Positions 10,641 through 23,645 of a DNA stretch of 64,000 nt are shown here, one piece after another. The DNA is from Sclerodactyla briareus (taxonomy: Eukaryota; Echinodermata; Holothuroidea; Dendrochirotida; Sclerodactylidae). The notes under the pieces are model-generated. The model had not been told where the DNA came from. It saw only the letters and a list, made by a program, of their open reading frames with translations, and searched no databases. The position numbers were made by a program, and so were the translations under genes. The stretch is taken from positions 124,001 through 188,000 of the forward strand of contig JAODTK010003154.1 of assembly GCA_026419785.1 (NCBI GenBank). Direction: 5' to 3'. Numbering within the stretch: the stretch's first letter is position 1; every line of letters starts with the position of its first letter.

Positions 10641-13639
10641 TTCTGATGAGGCGGATTGAATCCTAACAGTTTTCTTGAATACGGCCTGGTTCATTTCGTG
10701 ATCATATCAGGAAACATTGGGCCATTTCCTACAGCACCAATTTCTATCCACGAGCTTAGGTCCGTTCGATTGTAAACTTAACAAATGTCATTTTTCTTGT
10801 CTATTTTTTGTTCGATCTTCGTGGAGTTCTACGTGCTGGTTAGAATATAGTGCTTTACTACTCGCTCATATTCGTCAGTCATGTTATCTGGAATGATATA
10901 AGAAAGGCTGGAATGCTCTCTGCTCACGCTCAGAACATTTCAATCATGCTACTTAGCATGCATACTTAGCAGCCGCACGGTTCAACTTCTCTCTCAGCTA
11001 AATCGTTATTAGTCTGGCGATAGTCGTGAGTTAGCAAATCTACTTTCCCCGTAGCTAGTGTTCCTGTTCAGTGATCTAATGAGGTATGATCATATCCGGT
11101 AGCAACGAGTTAATTCCCGAAGAGCGTTCCAGAGGCGGTTTAAGATTTTGAAACCACAGAGGTACCCACCCCTTGTACCCAGTCTGTTGTGTGGATCACT
11201 CGGACACTTCGCAGCTGTGGGCTTCTGTAGTTAAGCGAGAAAAGTGGGTGGGGTGTATCGGTACAACCGGTACACCGAAGCATGAAACGTGATAAGTTAC
11301 AATTTCCTTCACATTTTGTATGTTGGTTTAGCATTTTTTTTCTATTTTTAACCCATCCATAGACCGCTTCGTTCCTCTTCCAGACTGTTGCTAAGTATAT
11401 TGAATGGCTTTCGCTCGACTGCGTATCTACTTCAAGATCCCCACCATCAGCGATTCAACAAACATGCAAATTCTTGGTGGCATGATCTCATGGCATGTAT
11501 AACATCGGGAAACATTCACAGGGGCGTAAATACGGGGGGTGTGGGGGTGTGACACCTTCCCCCTGTGAAAATCAGAAGTCTGGCTCTGGCGACAAAATTC
11601 GGTCTCCGCTCGAGTTAGTGACATATTTGGATTCATAGCCTAGCCATGACCTAGTATTTCTAACTACGAGACTGATGTGACTGTACCAATAACTTCGGCA
11701 TCGAGTGAGAGAATTTTCTCTGAGCTTAAACTCTGAATTTTCTTCGTTCTATCAGGACAAGACCAACCTACGGGACCTTTGACCCTGGCTTGTGAGCGTG
11801 ATCTCACCACAGATGGAATGGACATATTATATATTTGGTGGTTTTTTTGGAAGTGGTGAATTTGGTAATTACCAGATAGAGTGAATACAAACCGTACGTG
11901 CTTCCAACGGTTATGTGATGCAATAACAAACCTCCTCGGTTTTTGTCCGCTATACCTGGTATATACGATATATACGAGGTCCGAAAGAACGCGGCATTGG
12001 ATGCAATTGTTGATCGGTGGGCCGACTTGCCTACGTTTGGTCGCCTTATCAGCGTTTGATCGGAGTCACCGATATGGAGATCGACGTAAATAGGCAGCTT
12101 TTTCCTTGGCAGGCAGCTTATATATGTGGATATATAAGTGCATTGGGTTTGTGTTCTCTAATTTGCAGGTCCAACTCATGTTTAAATCGTTGATTGGTCA
12201 AAAATCTTATTGTAAGTGTATTTGCGATTGCATTCTGTCGTAAGAGAACAAGAGTTTGATTGACAGAAGAAACTCTTTCCACCTCACATTGAATCATAAT
12301 TAGATAAATCGTACCCACCTGTAAACATACATTCGAAAAATCGGCGTACAATACAGGGGCGGCGCCAGCGGGAGCAATGCCCCCCTCCGCGTCGGGGAGC
12401 AAGTCGGGGGTAGAGTAGGGCCGGTCACACTTAACGAGATCGTGTCGTGCAACGATCCTATATTATTGGTTCATGCCGATTAATACCGGGCCTATTAATA
12501 CGACGGCTGGAACACCCTGCCACAAGGATGGAGGACTTGATTCGCTATTTGCCAACATTCCATGTGGAAAAGCCCTCCCGGCGTTTTGATAATCACACAT
12601 TTCCTATTTATCGTTGAGCTCAACGATTTATCAGTACGACTCTTACAACATTTTTCGATAATGACCATGTTTCATGAGGTTTTTTTCGAACACTTTCGAT
12701 CTTGAGAGTATTGTATAATGTTTCTAGTATTCACTACAATTGTTTCCACCAGACCCTCTCCTCCGGTTCAGCCTGAAATCTAAAAGATCGTGTACAGAAC
12801 TATAGAAATCGTTAATGTGACCGGCCTTAAGAAAAAAATAGGTGCGTTGCGCACGTCCGAGGAGTGCAAAGAATTGATTTATAACTATGATGGACATGTG
12901 TGCCAAGTTTCAAGGCCCCCATCGGACAATTATTAAATAGCGGTATCAGCTCTGATCTATGCAAGATCATGATGTGAATGCCAATTCTCCTCAATCTTCC
13001 ACGTACCAGTCATCATTATGTGAATCTTAGGTTCAAGCACTTTGAAAAATCACGTGTCATAACTCATTTCCAGCGTACAGCCTCTAGTATTCGTAATAGG
13101 ATAACCAATATTGAGGGCACAGCTTATTCATGTCGCTAGGTTACAGACCGTTTTTGACACACATTATCTTAAACACAGTTACTATTCGGGAAAAATCTTT
13201 GGCAAAAAATGAATATTTTTAATAATTAATTCATGCTAGAATATCGTACTAGGATAGCACCATTTGCGTCTGAGGGATTTCAGGTTTTCAAAAAATTCTC
13301 AAAGGGGAGGGGGACACCCCTCCATTACACCCGTCCCCTAGATAAGGTTCTATCAACCAGATCACTAACGAAAGCGATGGCCACCGTCGGAGACCCAGAG
13401 CACCTCCACGAGCGCATAGCGCCGCCTCTGGTACAATACCGTAATACGGAAATCGGTCTCACCGAACAACCTTGTCGGTTTCAAAATGATTTACAACCTC
13501 CTGGAAACTTATGGATATACGCCCCTGGGACTAATTCAGTCATTCAATCTCAAGTACTCGGCAAAATATTTGCACTATGTATTCGTTATGTGTAACGAAA
13601 ACTATGCACCGTTCATGTCGACAGAAACGGAATTGAGCG
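10641..13639. other. Anonymous DNA with two CAGGGGCG-type termini
   Basis: No gene recognised. CAGGGGCG words begin at 11519 (followed by taaatacggggggtg) and at 12354 (caggggcggcgccag). The second closely matches the terminus of the element at 24441-25876, so both may be solo ends of degraded TIR transposons, but no partner end was found for either. The 120-codon frame at 13233-13595 covers G-rich sequence of repeat character and has no recognisable domain. Confidence 0.4.
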
Positions 13640-13900
13640 GGGGGTACGATGGAAAAGCGATTTAGTGTTCGTTTCGCGAAGTGGAAATTGAATATAAAAT
13701 ATGAACTGCCAATTGAACACATCATGTGACGCCAATATCAACCTCTCCCTTACTTCCAAAACTACAAACACCATTCACCCGCTTCTCGGGGACACGACCC
13801 TGGTATCAGGCCCAGTTATTTCTCAGCCCATCGTTGCAGAGGTTAATCTTGCTATTGTTTGTGGAAGTTGTTCGTACTGCTCACGGCTCGGTGCCAGCGA
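13640..13900. repeat. Dispersed repeat family C, copy 1
   Basis: This is colinear with 18915-19165. Both contain gatgg.aaaagcga, then tttcgcgaa.tg.aaat, then about 140 bases on ggacac....tggtatcaggcc.. and a ctcgctattgtt..tggaag-type phrase. Preserved order and spacing (142 versus 137 bases between landmarks) argue for common descent. Confidence 0.6.
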
Positions 13901-16900
13901 AATAACAGGGTCCGTAATAAGAGCATACTGATGGAGATTGATACACTTGCCATTTATGATTGGTGAATCTGGATCAATTTGCAGTTGTACAGCTGCACTG
14001 ATCATTCTCTCTGTGGCCAGAGACTAAAGGATTCATTATTATATTATGACATTTTGGAGACTTATGTGGCAACGCTTGACTCAGGGGCTCAATAGTGTTT
14101 ATGGCCATCCAGAGCGTGTTCAAAAAAAAAAATTTCTCTCGAGGAATAACGCTTGAAGGTAGCAAAAAAAAACCGCCCTCTACGCCTGATGCCCTCAAGT
14201 ATTTCCTTCCTTCCTTCGAAAATATACCCCCATTGTTTTTCTCCCTACAACATATTGCAACTACACAGGTTTCGGGTGTGAGCAGCTCCGACGCAATCAT
14301 ATTCATACCAGCCGGATAATACTGGATCTCCAAACTGCGTGAGTAGGTCTACTTAATTATTCTTCTCTTAGCTTGGCTTTTTACTTTTTTCGTTTAAAAG
14401 TGTGGTACTGTTGCTTTTTCACCCTGCCACCTGTAACGTTAGACCTAAGAAGGATAGACTTATGAGCATGGTAGCCGTATAGTTCACACCCGTGAGGGAA
14501 CTCCAGTCAGGTTTGCCTTGCTTTGAATACTGTGGGGACTAATCATGCGATAAAAAAAATTAATCTGACACAATATCCTCTATTATTGTGTGACCCGTCA
14601 ACGAGGGTTTTTCTATCCGAACACATGATAATGAAATTCACAGAACACTCAAAGTGTTTTTAGCAAATTTTGTTCAATGAAAGGGAAACAGTTTAATGTT
14701 GTTAATATTTGCCTTGCTAGAAATTAATTTACTCGGGTGGGCGGGGTACCTCAGGGAGTTGGTAGGGCGGGGGTGGTCGGGCTTGCCCAGGAACGGCCCA
14801 TGAGTGGGTGGATTCCGGTAGGTCTCATAAAGTGTGGTGAGGCATTTCCTTTCCTTTGAGGTTCATGTTCTTCACATCGTCGTTGAAGACTTGATCTCTT
14901 AAATGGAATCAAGAGCCACGTTTCGTCCTCGTTGGATTTAGGGCTACGTCATGTGTGACCCCTCAAACTGGTTTTGACTTTAAACACAGTAAATTGAGCT
15001 CAGAGTTACTATGAACAATGAAACTATTAAACGTAGTTTTTCTGTCGAAAGAATAGAAAGGTGGGACGCATGCTAAAACAGGTTCTTCCATGGATCTAGC
15101 CTGGTTTGAATGGTAATCCAATCGCAAATACAGTTGCTTTCGTCTGATCACACTGTTTGGCTGCTGATTTTAATAACGAAATATTTGTAAGAAAAAAAAT
15201 CTACTCGACATGTAATGTAAATTAAGCAGCTTTGATCCAACTGGACAACACTACCACATGTCCTATTCAGTTCAGATACCGTCTTTTCATCTATGATTAA
15301 TCTCCGTCTGCACTCGGCTTTATCAGATCCGAGTCTAGTCTTGTTCGTTAGAGGGGCCCATGACAGGTTTTATAGCTGGAAAAAATCATGGTACGTTCGT
15401 CGAATTATACCGTCTAACGTTGAACAATCTTCAAACAGTCACCACTAATAACAAGGAACGTAATAGCTCTGACTGAACCTTGACAAAATTATTTGACTTA
15501 CGATAACAGACACCTTACGTTGTCCATCCGAGAAAAAAGACAATGAAATTTTGCTGCATAGTCGTTCTGGCATCATATCGCTGCACGTGGTCATGACTCA
15601 AAGGCAAACAGGGGGAATACTGGAATATAAATTAGCCTATATGATTCTTCATCGACACGGAATACGCAACGCATCTATATGTCTGTAGCGGACTGCAAGG
15701 TGTGGAGAATGGACTTTCATGCGAGCAATCGAGATCAAGTACCTTGTTCAAGGGTTCAACGTAGGCTCAGGCGAAGAAGCAATGGTTCCATCTTCCTCCT
15801 AAGGTCAGTCCACAGACGATGGATTACCCCTTACAAGTTAACTGACGGAAAAGGATTGAAATAAATGTTCACAGACCCGCAAAATAAGTACCAATGGAAG
15901 CAATTAATTCTTACCATGTTCGGACTACGTATTGTAGGTACTAAAAATAGTTAAATTAGGAATGTATCCCATGTGTTAGCAGAATGCGGAACTTTTTTTT
16001 TTAAAAACCCCCCGCATCCCTCGAATGCTTTACAGTAGCATTTCGATTGTTTACTTGTTCCATGCGATGCAGTTCGTGATGGTTCAAGCGAGACTAGATT
16101 GTGTAAATACAGCTCGAATTGGTGCCTATGATCTTTCATCTTTGGGAGTTGTGTGGAAATTGCAGTTATAGTCACAATGCCGGGTGATGTAGGAGACCCT
16201 TGATATACCTCGTGTGAAGAGTGAAACTCCGGATTGTTTCTATTTTATGAAGTGTGTTCAGTGCCTTCCCCTGGAGGTTCACCGGCATTCTTAGTAGTGA
16301 TCTTGTGCTTCATCTGGTCATATACTCCACAGACATGCTTTGACCGAAGGAGTTCTCTGCACGACAAGCCTATGTATCGTTTTTCTAGTGTTAAAACAAA
16401 TCTATGAGACATAACCTCAATGAAGTCTGCACAGTACTCAACCTTGGTGGTGACAAAAAAATTCAACATATTATCTAGATCCATCAGGTACGACAGTAAA
16501 AACGTGTACGCATCGTAAACTTATAGATAAAATAAGCTGAACCAAACTTGGAAAACACGTACAGTGTTACAATAATATGAATATCGAGCAGCTCAAAAGT
16601 ACTTTTGAAAACGAAAAAAGGAAATACATCAAATCCGGGGACTGGGTACTAATATGACGTAGGGAAAGTGATGTGAAAGAGATAATAGCGTTGATTTCTC
16701 CAGAAGAATCATTATCCTTCCTCAGGCCTAGATGGTCGAAATAGGCACGAATACTCGTTGTTGTAAAAGATGGTTATCTTAGTGAGGTATGAATAGTATA
16801 GAGTGCTGGGCAGTTGCTGTTATCACAACAAACAACGTGCGATTGTATACCTTGGAATGAACGTTTTCTGAGAATAAGAATATCCGATGTTCTGTTGTAC

Positions 16901-18914
16901 TGATTCAAGGTCCGAGTATTCCATTCAAGATCTTTGCTTAACATGTTGTTCTAGAAAGACATAGGGTTGACTGTTTCCTTAACCCGCGCCCAAACCGTGC
17001 CTCCTAATTGAAATGACCCTCCTTCTCCCCTTCACGCTGATAGGCAGATGTTAGCAACAGTACAATTTTCCTACCCTTTTTTTCAGTATGTGCGTAGTTG
17101 GTGGCCGCCTGGGTTAGAGTTTGCAAATTTAAAGAATAACAAGCTGTCTTGTTACTAAGCTCATAGTTTTATCAAATCGATTTCCAAAAGTCAGTTCATT
17201 ACAGCAACAAAGATATTTGAGTCATTATCAAAAAATAAAAAATGAGGATTCTTTAGTTTGTTGCAACAGGTGGCTCATTAACAGTGTGAATACCAATGCA
17301 AATCCCACCTTGTTAATATGCACATTGCTGAAAGCAATCTACCGCGCTGTATTTATTCTGATCCATCAAGAGCAGAAGCATAACCAACGGACATAAACAT
17401 TGACGTCCTTCACCCTATTGACCTCCCGCATTGAGTTTATTCGCTGTCTTGGTAATTCCAATTAGTGTACCTCGACCGGTGCTGCCAGCCGATAATCAGT
17501 TTTTCCTAACATCCATTTACTAATCTAAAGTGATTAGAAATGGCTATATCGGGTAAAGGAATTACCAGAAACAAGCATTGGCAGTCAAATTCGTCTGCCA
17601 CGTCTTTTTAGCCCTAGGTTCATCACTAAAATACTTTTTTGCCTGAATAACCGCGTCCTACTGCATGGTCCGGAGATAGGGATATGTAAAAAAGAAGAAA
17701 AGTTCCATGTATTACAATTTAGTAAATGTGAGCTCCTCGTACATCGAGAGACCGTCCGGGCCTGTGTTTTTTGCGAAGTCCTTTCTAGTATGCAGAATGG
17801 CAATAGTCTTAGGCACCAACGATTTGGAGAATGAAAACTCGAGCAGATGATAAACATTCAGGCAACGAATAGCAAAAATATGTATGGAGCTTACTGGCGA
17901 AACGGAATAATTATGAGGGTTTGTCACCTCAGGTGAATAATTGCTATGAGGTTAAAAAAAAATTTTTAAAAAAAATCAAATTTTCGCGATACAATCTCTA
18001 GCAGGGAACATGGAAAAAAATCCATGGAACGACTAGGACAAATTTGGACAGCAATATTGAAAAACCTAAATAAATATTTATTATGTGGCCGAACTCTAAA
18101 AGGAATGCTATGAGGGTAAAATATATTTCGCGCGCATTAGGTTTTCTAGTGTGTATTGATTGTATATTAGCTACATACTGTACAGAGAATCAGACACTTT
18201 GGAAGTCTCGTGTTCTGATTCTGCTTTCTTCTCTTAGAGTGTTGAGCACACATTATTCTGGTTACTCTATTGCTCAGGTTCATGGAAGGTCATAATGTCA
18301 TGATTATGTAAACTCCTTCAAACTTTCACTGAATAACAAACCATAATTATAAGCCCGTGTTTTGTTTTTGTTTTTGGTAATACGGCCTATGCTACCATCA
18401 TATAATTGCAATAAGTGGCACACACTGTTCTCCTTGAATTGTGAACCAGTAGTGGTTCTCGGTATTTAAGTTTTTCTGCGATTACATCGATGACATCAAT
18501 TTCATGACATCAATTTCACTCTGAGAGACCGTGGAGTGCAAAGTGTATCTTGTTATATCCGCAGAGTGAAAACATTTTTAAACTAATAGTGCACATCCAT
18601 ATGTAGTAATTAGGCGCAGCGGAGTGCTATTTCCGGTGATCTAGAATAGGCAAAATTTATTGTGTAAGTGTCTCTCCACTTAGATAGTTAATTGCCGTCA
18701 GCCTCGCTCCCACGGATGAAACTGTATGGATTTCGATGTAATGGATGTGGATACCTTGGTTTATTCACGAATGGTCCCTTTCGATTATTCTTGCAGTTAG
18801 AAATCAATCATTAGATAAAGGTTGAGGTGAAAATGCCGGAAAGAAATTATATGTACTTCAGGCATTCGTTCAATGATGCTACGTATCCGTGGTACGCTCA
18901 TCGCTAGTCGCGGA
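13901..18914. other. Five kilobases of anonymous DNA
   Basis: No gene, RNA or element recognised. Notable only are A-runs at 14127 and 14165, mixed A/T runs at 17955-17980, and about 75 bases near 16248 (tatgaagtgtgtt.agtg then tggaggttcac) that weakly match 52325-52400. Minus-strand frames of 74-90 codons at 15951-16484 and 17585-17927 are unfamiliar. Confidence 0.4.
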
Positions 18915-19165
18915 TAGGCAAGATGGATGGGAAAAGCGACTAGTTTTTTCATTTCGCGAATGAAAATCTTCTAAAGAAGTCACAACAATCAGCCTCGAGT
19001 CCTTACAGAGGCCCAAAAAAAATTCAACCCCCGTCCCTCTATTTCGACCTCAATTCACCTGCTTTTGGACACATTTCGGTATCAGGCCAGACCTCTCTCA
19101 TCCAATCATATGCCGCGGCTATCTCGCTATTGTTCTTGGGAGTCTTACTTTTTATTTGTTCAAAC
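18915..19165. repeat. Dispersed repeat family C, copy 2
   Basis: Partner of 13640-13900 (see that entry). Here the second half reads ttggacacatttcggtatc then atctcgctattgttcttgg. A minus-strand frame crosses it without any recognisable domain. Confidence 0.6.
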
Positions 19166-19419
19166 ATTGAAATTGATCGAAATTGTCTGTCATCACTAAA
19201 ACATCTTGAACATAGTGAATCGGCAAAAATGGAGAATTCCTGAAAATACCGATTTTTTTTATTCCTACCGATTTTCACCAAAATTCGAAAAAGGATCAAA
19301 TTCGAGAAGAAGACCGTGTTTTGTTGACTATGTAGGCCGTGCGAAATTCGAAATGTTTAGCCAGTCCCGAGTGAAAGAATATTCGCGAAATCATAAAAAA
19401 TCTGACGCGACACACGAAT

Positions 19420-19464
19420 ACACACACACAAACACACACACACGCACGCACGCACGCACACACG
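19420..19464. repeat. (CA)n/(CGCA)n microsatellite
   Basis: Alternating CACACA and GCAC tetranucleotides run for about 45 bases. The 118-codon plus-strand frame through it is low-complexity (threonine/histidine repeats) and is not a gene. Confidence 0.9.
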
Positions 19465-19570
19465 AGTGCACTCATACTGGATCAATCCAAAACTCCTGGG
19501 GTCACCTCACCATAAACGACCCCAGGGCGGATAGGTACTACCACTTACACCCGTTACCATAGCACCGTTG

Positions 19571-21230
19571 TTTTTTTTTTTTGTTTTTATCTTTTTAAAC
19601 TCTCCTTGCAACCCCAATCAATACACAACAAACATTACGACACTAACTAAGACACAAATAGGGTGAAAGGGTTCTCGAAATATTTCTCTTAACATATCCA
19701 AGCAATATCTAGTATATTCGTAGGACTCGCATCTCCTGGAACCAGTATCTATCCCAACTTTACTTCATATTTGTGTTTAAAACTACACTTCTGCAAGCTG
19801 AAATAATCTTTAAAAAATGCATTGTATTCCGGCAATGGATTGAAGTCTTTCGACAATTTGCTTTGAAATATGTCATATTTCACTAGAATCACGATCAATT
19901 AAACATAACGGTCTTTGTCACACCAAGTATTGCCATCCTTTCTGTAGAAATAAAACAATCTCTATTCTTAGTAGTTAATAATGTATTCACAAAGTCCCAG
20001 AGAATACGAACAAAGAGACAAAAAAAAAACAAGTGTTCAATTGTCTCAGCACTATTGTGACAGAAGTCACACACCTCAGAATGAATCGCATTAATATACC
20101 GCAGGTAGTTGATTAACAAGGAAATTGAAACGAATGCAAAACTCTATACTGAAACCATCTGATATTAACGTCATTTGAGAACTTAAATGGAATAGAACAA
20201 TAGAGGGACCATTCCTCATCCAAAGAGTGATTCAGTTTTTCACGCCATATTTCGATAAAAACTTTATTTTGCACATACGGTTAAATAAATCAAAATTTGA
20301 TAAAACTTTCTAAAACAAATTTCTACTTCTTTTCATTAGCCAATAGAGGGTTGTTGAAGGATGAGATAAGGTGTAATCTAAGCGCTTGAAGAAATCTTTC
20401 CATGAAGATTAATTTGCATGTATCATCCCGTAATATTCCAAAAAAAATCGTTTTTGCACATTGAAAGAGACCTAAGTCGATTTTATAACTCAGGAAGGAC
20501 CTCATCCTCTGTAACAAATCAATGACAATATAAATTCTTCTTTTAAACCCAATGTCGATAGAACGCTGACTGACCACCAATCGTTATAGAGTTGTTATCC
20601 CAAATAGTTGGGCCTAAAAATTAATTGATAATCATCACCACATGCATAGTTATAGTTTGCCATATAAAAAATGGGAAGAATGGAAAACATCTCTCCAAAA
20701 GCCCATTGTCACTAGATGTGTCTCTTGCACCAAAGTACTCACCATTCATAATAGCCTCGGCAATAATAAAACCGAATTTACTAAGATACCAAGCGCTAAT
20801 ACAGTTTTTACCAGTATTATTATTATCGACAAACGAAAAACAAGTAACTTTCAATGCAGTACATGCAGAATATATAATCATTTTAGGACCACACCTTTGG
20901 AATAATCATGAATAACCTTCTGTCTACCCCTTTCTGTCGGTATTCTTCCAAATAAACGTTTAAACAAAGAGTTAAGTTCTCCTCTAGACATCTCCTGAGG
21001 TATTTAGGAGGGTGATAATAATACTCGCAGTGAGAAGTATAACATATTTCAGTACAAGTAATCGACCTTACAGTTGTCAAATTACGTTTGACCAATACTT
21101 AGAAGTCGTCTAATTTTGATTTCTTGCGCTTTTCCAATTTTCGCCACTTCTGTTCAACCAACTCATATTAAACAATTCCAAGAAATTCAATCTTCACCCT
21201 GATTACAATGAATGATTCCATAGCATCCGT
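19571..21230 (-). mobile_element. L1/Tx1-like LINE 3' part with poly(A) tail, decayed
   Basis: Read on the minus strand, this is the 3' part of a non-LTR retrotransposon. From 5' to 3', in shifting frames, I see RKLEKR..KRNLTT-like and PPKYLRR-like segments (about 21150-21030), FKRLFGRIPTERGRQKVIHDYSKG-like sequence leading to a GGLKM-type motif (GGPKM, near 20873-20895), TALKV.. and SAWYLSKFG, WRDVFHS (near 20680-20700), IWDNNSITIGGQSAFYRHW (near 20555-20610), WREKL near 20240, WFQYRVLH near 20150, and a CX2CX8HX4C zinc-knuckle (zf-RVT) near 20018-20071. A 12-base T run at 19571-19582, followed by more T, reads as poly(A) on this strand. The catalytic palm is absent, so the copy is 5' truncated. 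Several frameshifts separate the motifs. L1 or Tx1 affiliation is inferred from GGLKM, the IW.N.... block and the poly(A) tail. Confidence 0.8.
19895..20119 (-). pseudogene. LINE C-terminal zinc-knuckle (zf-RVT) remnant
   Basis: This 75-codon open frame is the best-preserved piece of the L1/Tx1-like element. Cysteines 17 and 20, histidine 29 and cysteine 34 form CX2CX8HX4C within CDFCHNSAETIEHLFFFC, and ILWDFV follows. This arrangement is the usual zinc-binding domain at the C-terminus of ORF2-type proteins. The initiating methionine is accidental: the upstream coding sequence (WFQYRVLH) continues in another frame across a shift near 20110-20120. Confidence 0.8.
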
Positions 21231-21294
21231 TTATATGACCAAGAGCAACAATTGATAGCGTATAGTCAAACTGACAACAGTATCCTCATCGACT

Positions 21295-21590
21295 ACAATC
21301 TCTCATCAAGGCTGCGTTGGTTCTCGCATGTCTAGAGAGACGAAGAAATGGAAATGAAGTGAAAAGAGAGGAAGAATGCAGGGGTAGAACCCCCTACTCG
21401 AGGTGAAAGGATTGCATGAAGGAGGAATTGGAGGCGCAAAGAGACTACAGGAATGGGTGACAGAAATAGAGCATGTTCGAGACGGAGGTTCGCGCAGGAG
21501 AACCCCCAGGGTATAGTTGGGAACAGTCTTTGGTGAAAGCAAAGGACATGACAACGAGTCAATACTTTACTTGTTAAATATTGCTAAATG
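21295..21590 (+). mobile_element. RTE-type LINE C-terminal fragment (weak)
   Basis: The plus strand opens with LRWFSHVWRDEEMEMK-like coding sequence, matching the RLRWFGHV.R motif near the C-terminus of RTE and similar LINE polyproteins. It is followed after shifts by a basic region and GDRNRA..RRFAQENP, comparable with the usual DR..WR...R.ADP ending. It lies head-to-head with the 5' end of the minus-strand LINE at 21230. Only about 300 bases remain and frames break at least twice. The minus-strand frames here are shadows. Confidence 0.5.
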
Positions 21591-22839
21591 TTACGTAATC
21601 ACAAGTCAGCATGAGAAAGCTCTTAGCGCTTATTAGTTCTTTAAAAATGTTCAGCTCTGCGGTCATTGTTATCGTTTGTTCAGTCAGAATACAGGACAAG
21701 GTAAGTGTAGGTGGCTAACATCGTGGGATAAAAATTCGGAATAGCAGTTGAACAACTTTTGACTGTCATAAGTTTCATCCCCATGGATGAAGCAGAGTAG
21801 GTTGTTTGTATTTGTTCTCCCTCTCTCTCTCATTGCAATCGGTCCCAAACAGTTTTCCATAATATTGCCCCAATGGTAAAAGCTGGGTATGTTATGTATT
21901 CCCTTCCTTGGCCCCTCCTTGTTTGCGTTTCCTAAAGGTGCCATGTCACAAAAAAAAAAAAAAAAACTAACAACGAGGGGTTGAAATTAAATACTGACCA
22001 CCCTGTGTATTATCCGTCATTAAGGTACTAATCGTTCAGGTATACTTGTTGGTCCCTCAGACGCGTATCTAGCATTTTCGCGTACGCTGAATAAGATTTT
22101 TCACGTCACAGGAAACAGATGTGTGAATCATTTCTCGGGAGGGTTTTAGAACCACTAAATAAAAAGTATTATGTATCATTCTTTCCCGTTACAGCGTAAT
22201 TGTGGGGGTCATTTCAGCAGTATTACGGACATCAAATCGTAGTCACTGGTTGCCGCGATCGTTCGTTCACGTATACTTACTTATCAATCATTCTTTAACG
22301 TTAACGTCATCGGGTAATTTTGTCAGGCGGTTTGGTAATGGAGATATAAACACGCCAACTTACAAAACAGTCAATGAAGAACAGGAAAGGCAAATCACAA
22401 GTGGATGAAATTTCTAGATCACAGACCAAAGCTAGGATCCATTGACACGGTTGTCGTATGCGGCATTGCACATAATGGCGGACCATTGCGAGTAGAAACA
22501 CGAAGTATGCCTAAATGAGCCGCAATTGTCAGCAGAGAACAAGAGACAGGTCTCGGTTTCTAGCGGCCTTATTATGCCTGCTTATTTATTTATGGTCTTC
22601 TACTCACCAGACAGTTTAAGCTAGTTTTCCATCCATTACGCACACTACACCGGCATCTATGGAATCTTGGGCCTCATGTAACATGCGGACTCACTCACGT
22701 TGCGATTACAGAAATGAAATCATATGTTACTTTTTGTTCGTATCAGCCACTGACCATTCTCCCGTTTTTGATTTTCTGAATGAGTCATACTGAACCATTT
22801 GGGAGTGTTAGTCATGACGCTTCTAAGATGCAGCTGATA
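21591..22839. other. Spacer between LINE fragments
   Basis: No gene recognised. A run of about 17 A lies at 21950-21966. The DNA just before 22840 could hold further LINE sequence too decayed to read. Confidence 0.4.
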
Positions 22840-23470
22840 AACGCGGAAGATAGAAGATAGGGAGGTTCTGGATCAAGTGAGATCTTTCAGTACTTGGCCA
22901 AATTGTTGTGACTGAAGATAGTAGATATGACACTGAAATGAAGAGGAGAATCGGAATTGCTGAGACAAGTTTGGTAAAAATGAAAAGATGTTCTGACGAA
23001 TAAGATGATGTTGTGTGTACTAGAAAAAAGTTGATGCATCGATTGTGATGTCCACTCTATTATACGGATGAGGAACCTGGACAATAGTAGGAGAAAAAAA
23101 AAAAGAAAAAGTACGAAGGAGTTGGAGCTTCGGGCTAATAGAAAGATGTTGCGCAGCTTACATATGGAACAAATTTTTTTGAGTTCTGAACATGGTGGAT
23201 AAGAAGATGTTAATGAAAGCAATCAAGGGGAAGAAAGGCCAAGACTTGGGGAACAAGCCATATAAAATTCAAACTATTTTCTCACGAAGGCCCAACTAAT
23301 GGGGAAGGAGGTGAGAGGACGGCCAAGAAGGACCGGGGTGAAAGACTGCAGAATAGCAGGACTCAGCATGACAGGTCTGACAGATGTAACACACCTTGTC
23401 GGCCTATACAGGAGATGGCGAATATCATGGTCGGCCAAGCTTTGAAGGAGCAATGGCCCCATTCAGAACA
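22840..23470 (+). mobile_element. RTE-type LINE, C-terminal part, decayed
   Basis: Plus-strand translation, allowing frame changes, gives EVLDQVRSFQYLGQIV, TEDSRYDTEMKRRIGIAETS then KMKR, LTNKMM, STLLYG then TWTI, KKMLMKAIKGKK, RGRPRR then TGVKDCRIAGLSMTGLTDVT, and RRWRI followed by ALKEHGP-like sequence. The order FKYLG, EI..RI..A...F.KM, SVLLYG.ETWT, RK.L...I..R, RGR.R and W is the standard C-terminal layout of RTE-like LINEs downstream of the reverse-transcriptase catalytic motif. The palm domain itself is missing, so the copy is 5' truncated or lost in unreadable DNA upstream. At least five frame disruptions are present. Confidence 0.8.
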
Positions 23471-23645
23471 TAAATTTAAAAGGACGCGGGAACATGCAAA
23501 CGTCTTTTCAATTGCCTGATAGGAAGCGCCCGGCCAATCGACAATTCTACAAACCCAAGCCATCCGTTATTGGCAAAATACAGGATTCTGATTGGCTTAA
23601 TTCCCAATTACGTAGCGGACGATTGATTTTGCATAACAAGTCAGC

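Noticed and set aside
13233..13595. 120-codon plus-strand frame considered as a small gene
   Set aside because: It covers a G-rich segment (gggagggggacacccctcc) of dispersed-repeat character and encodes no known domain.
20625..20915. Two overlapping plus-strand frames of 87-96 codons
   Set aside because: They are shadows of the minus-strand L1/Tx1-like LINE coding sequence.
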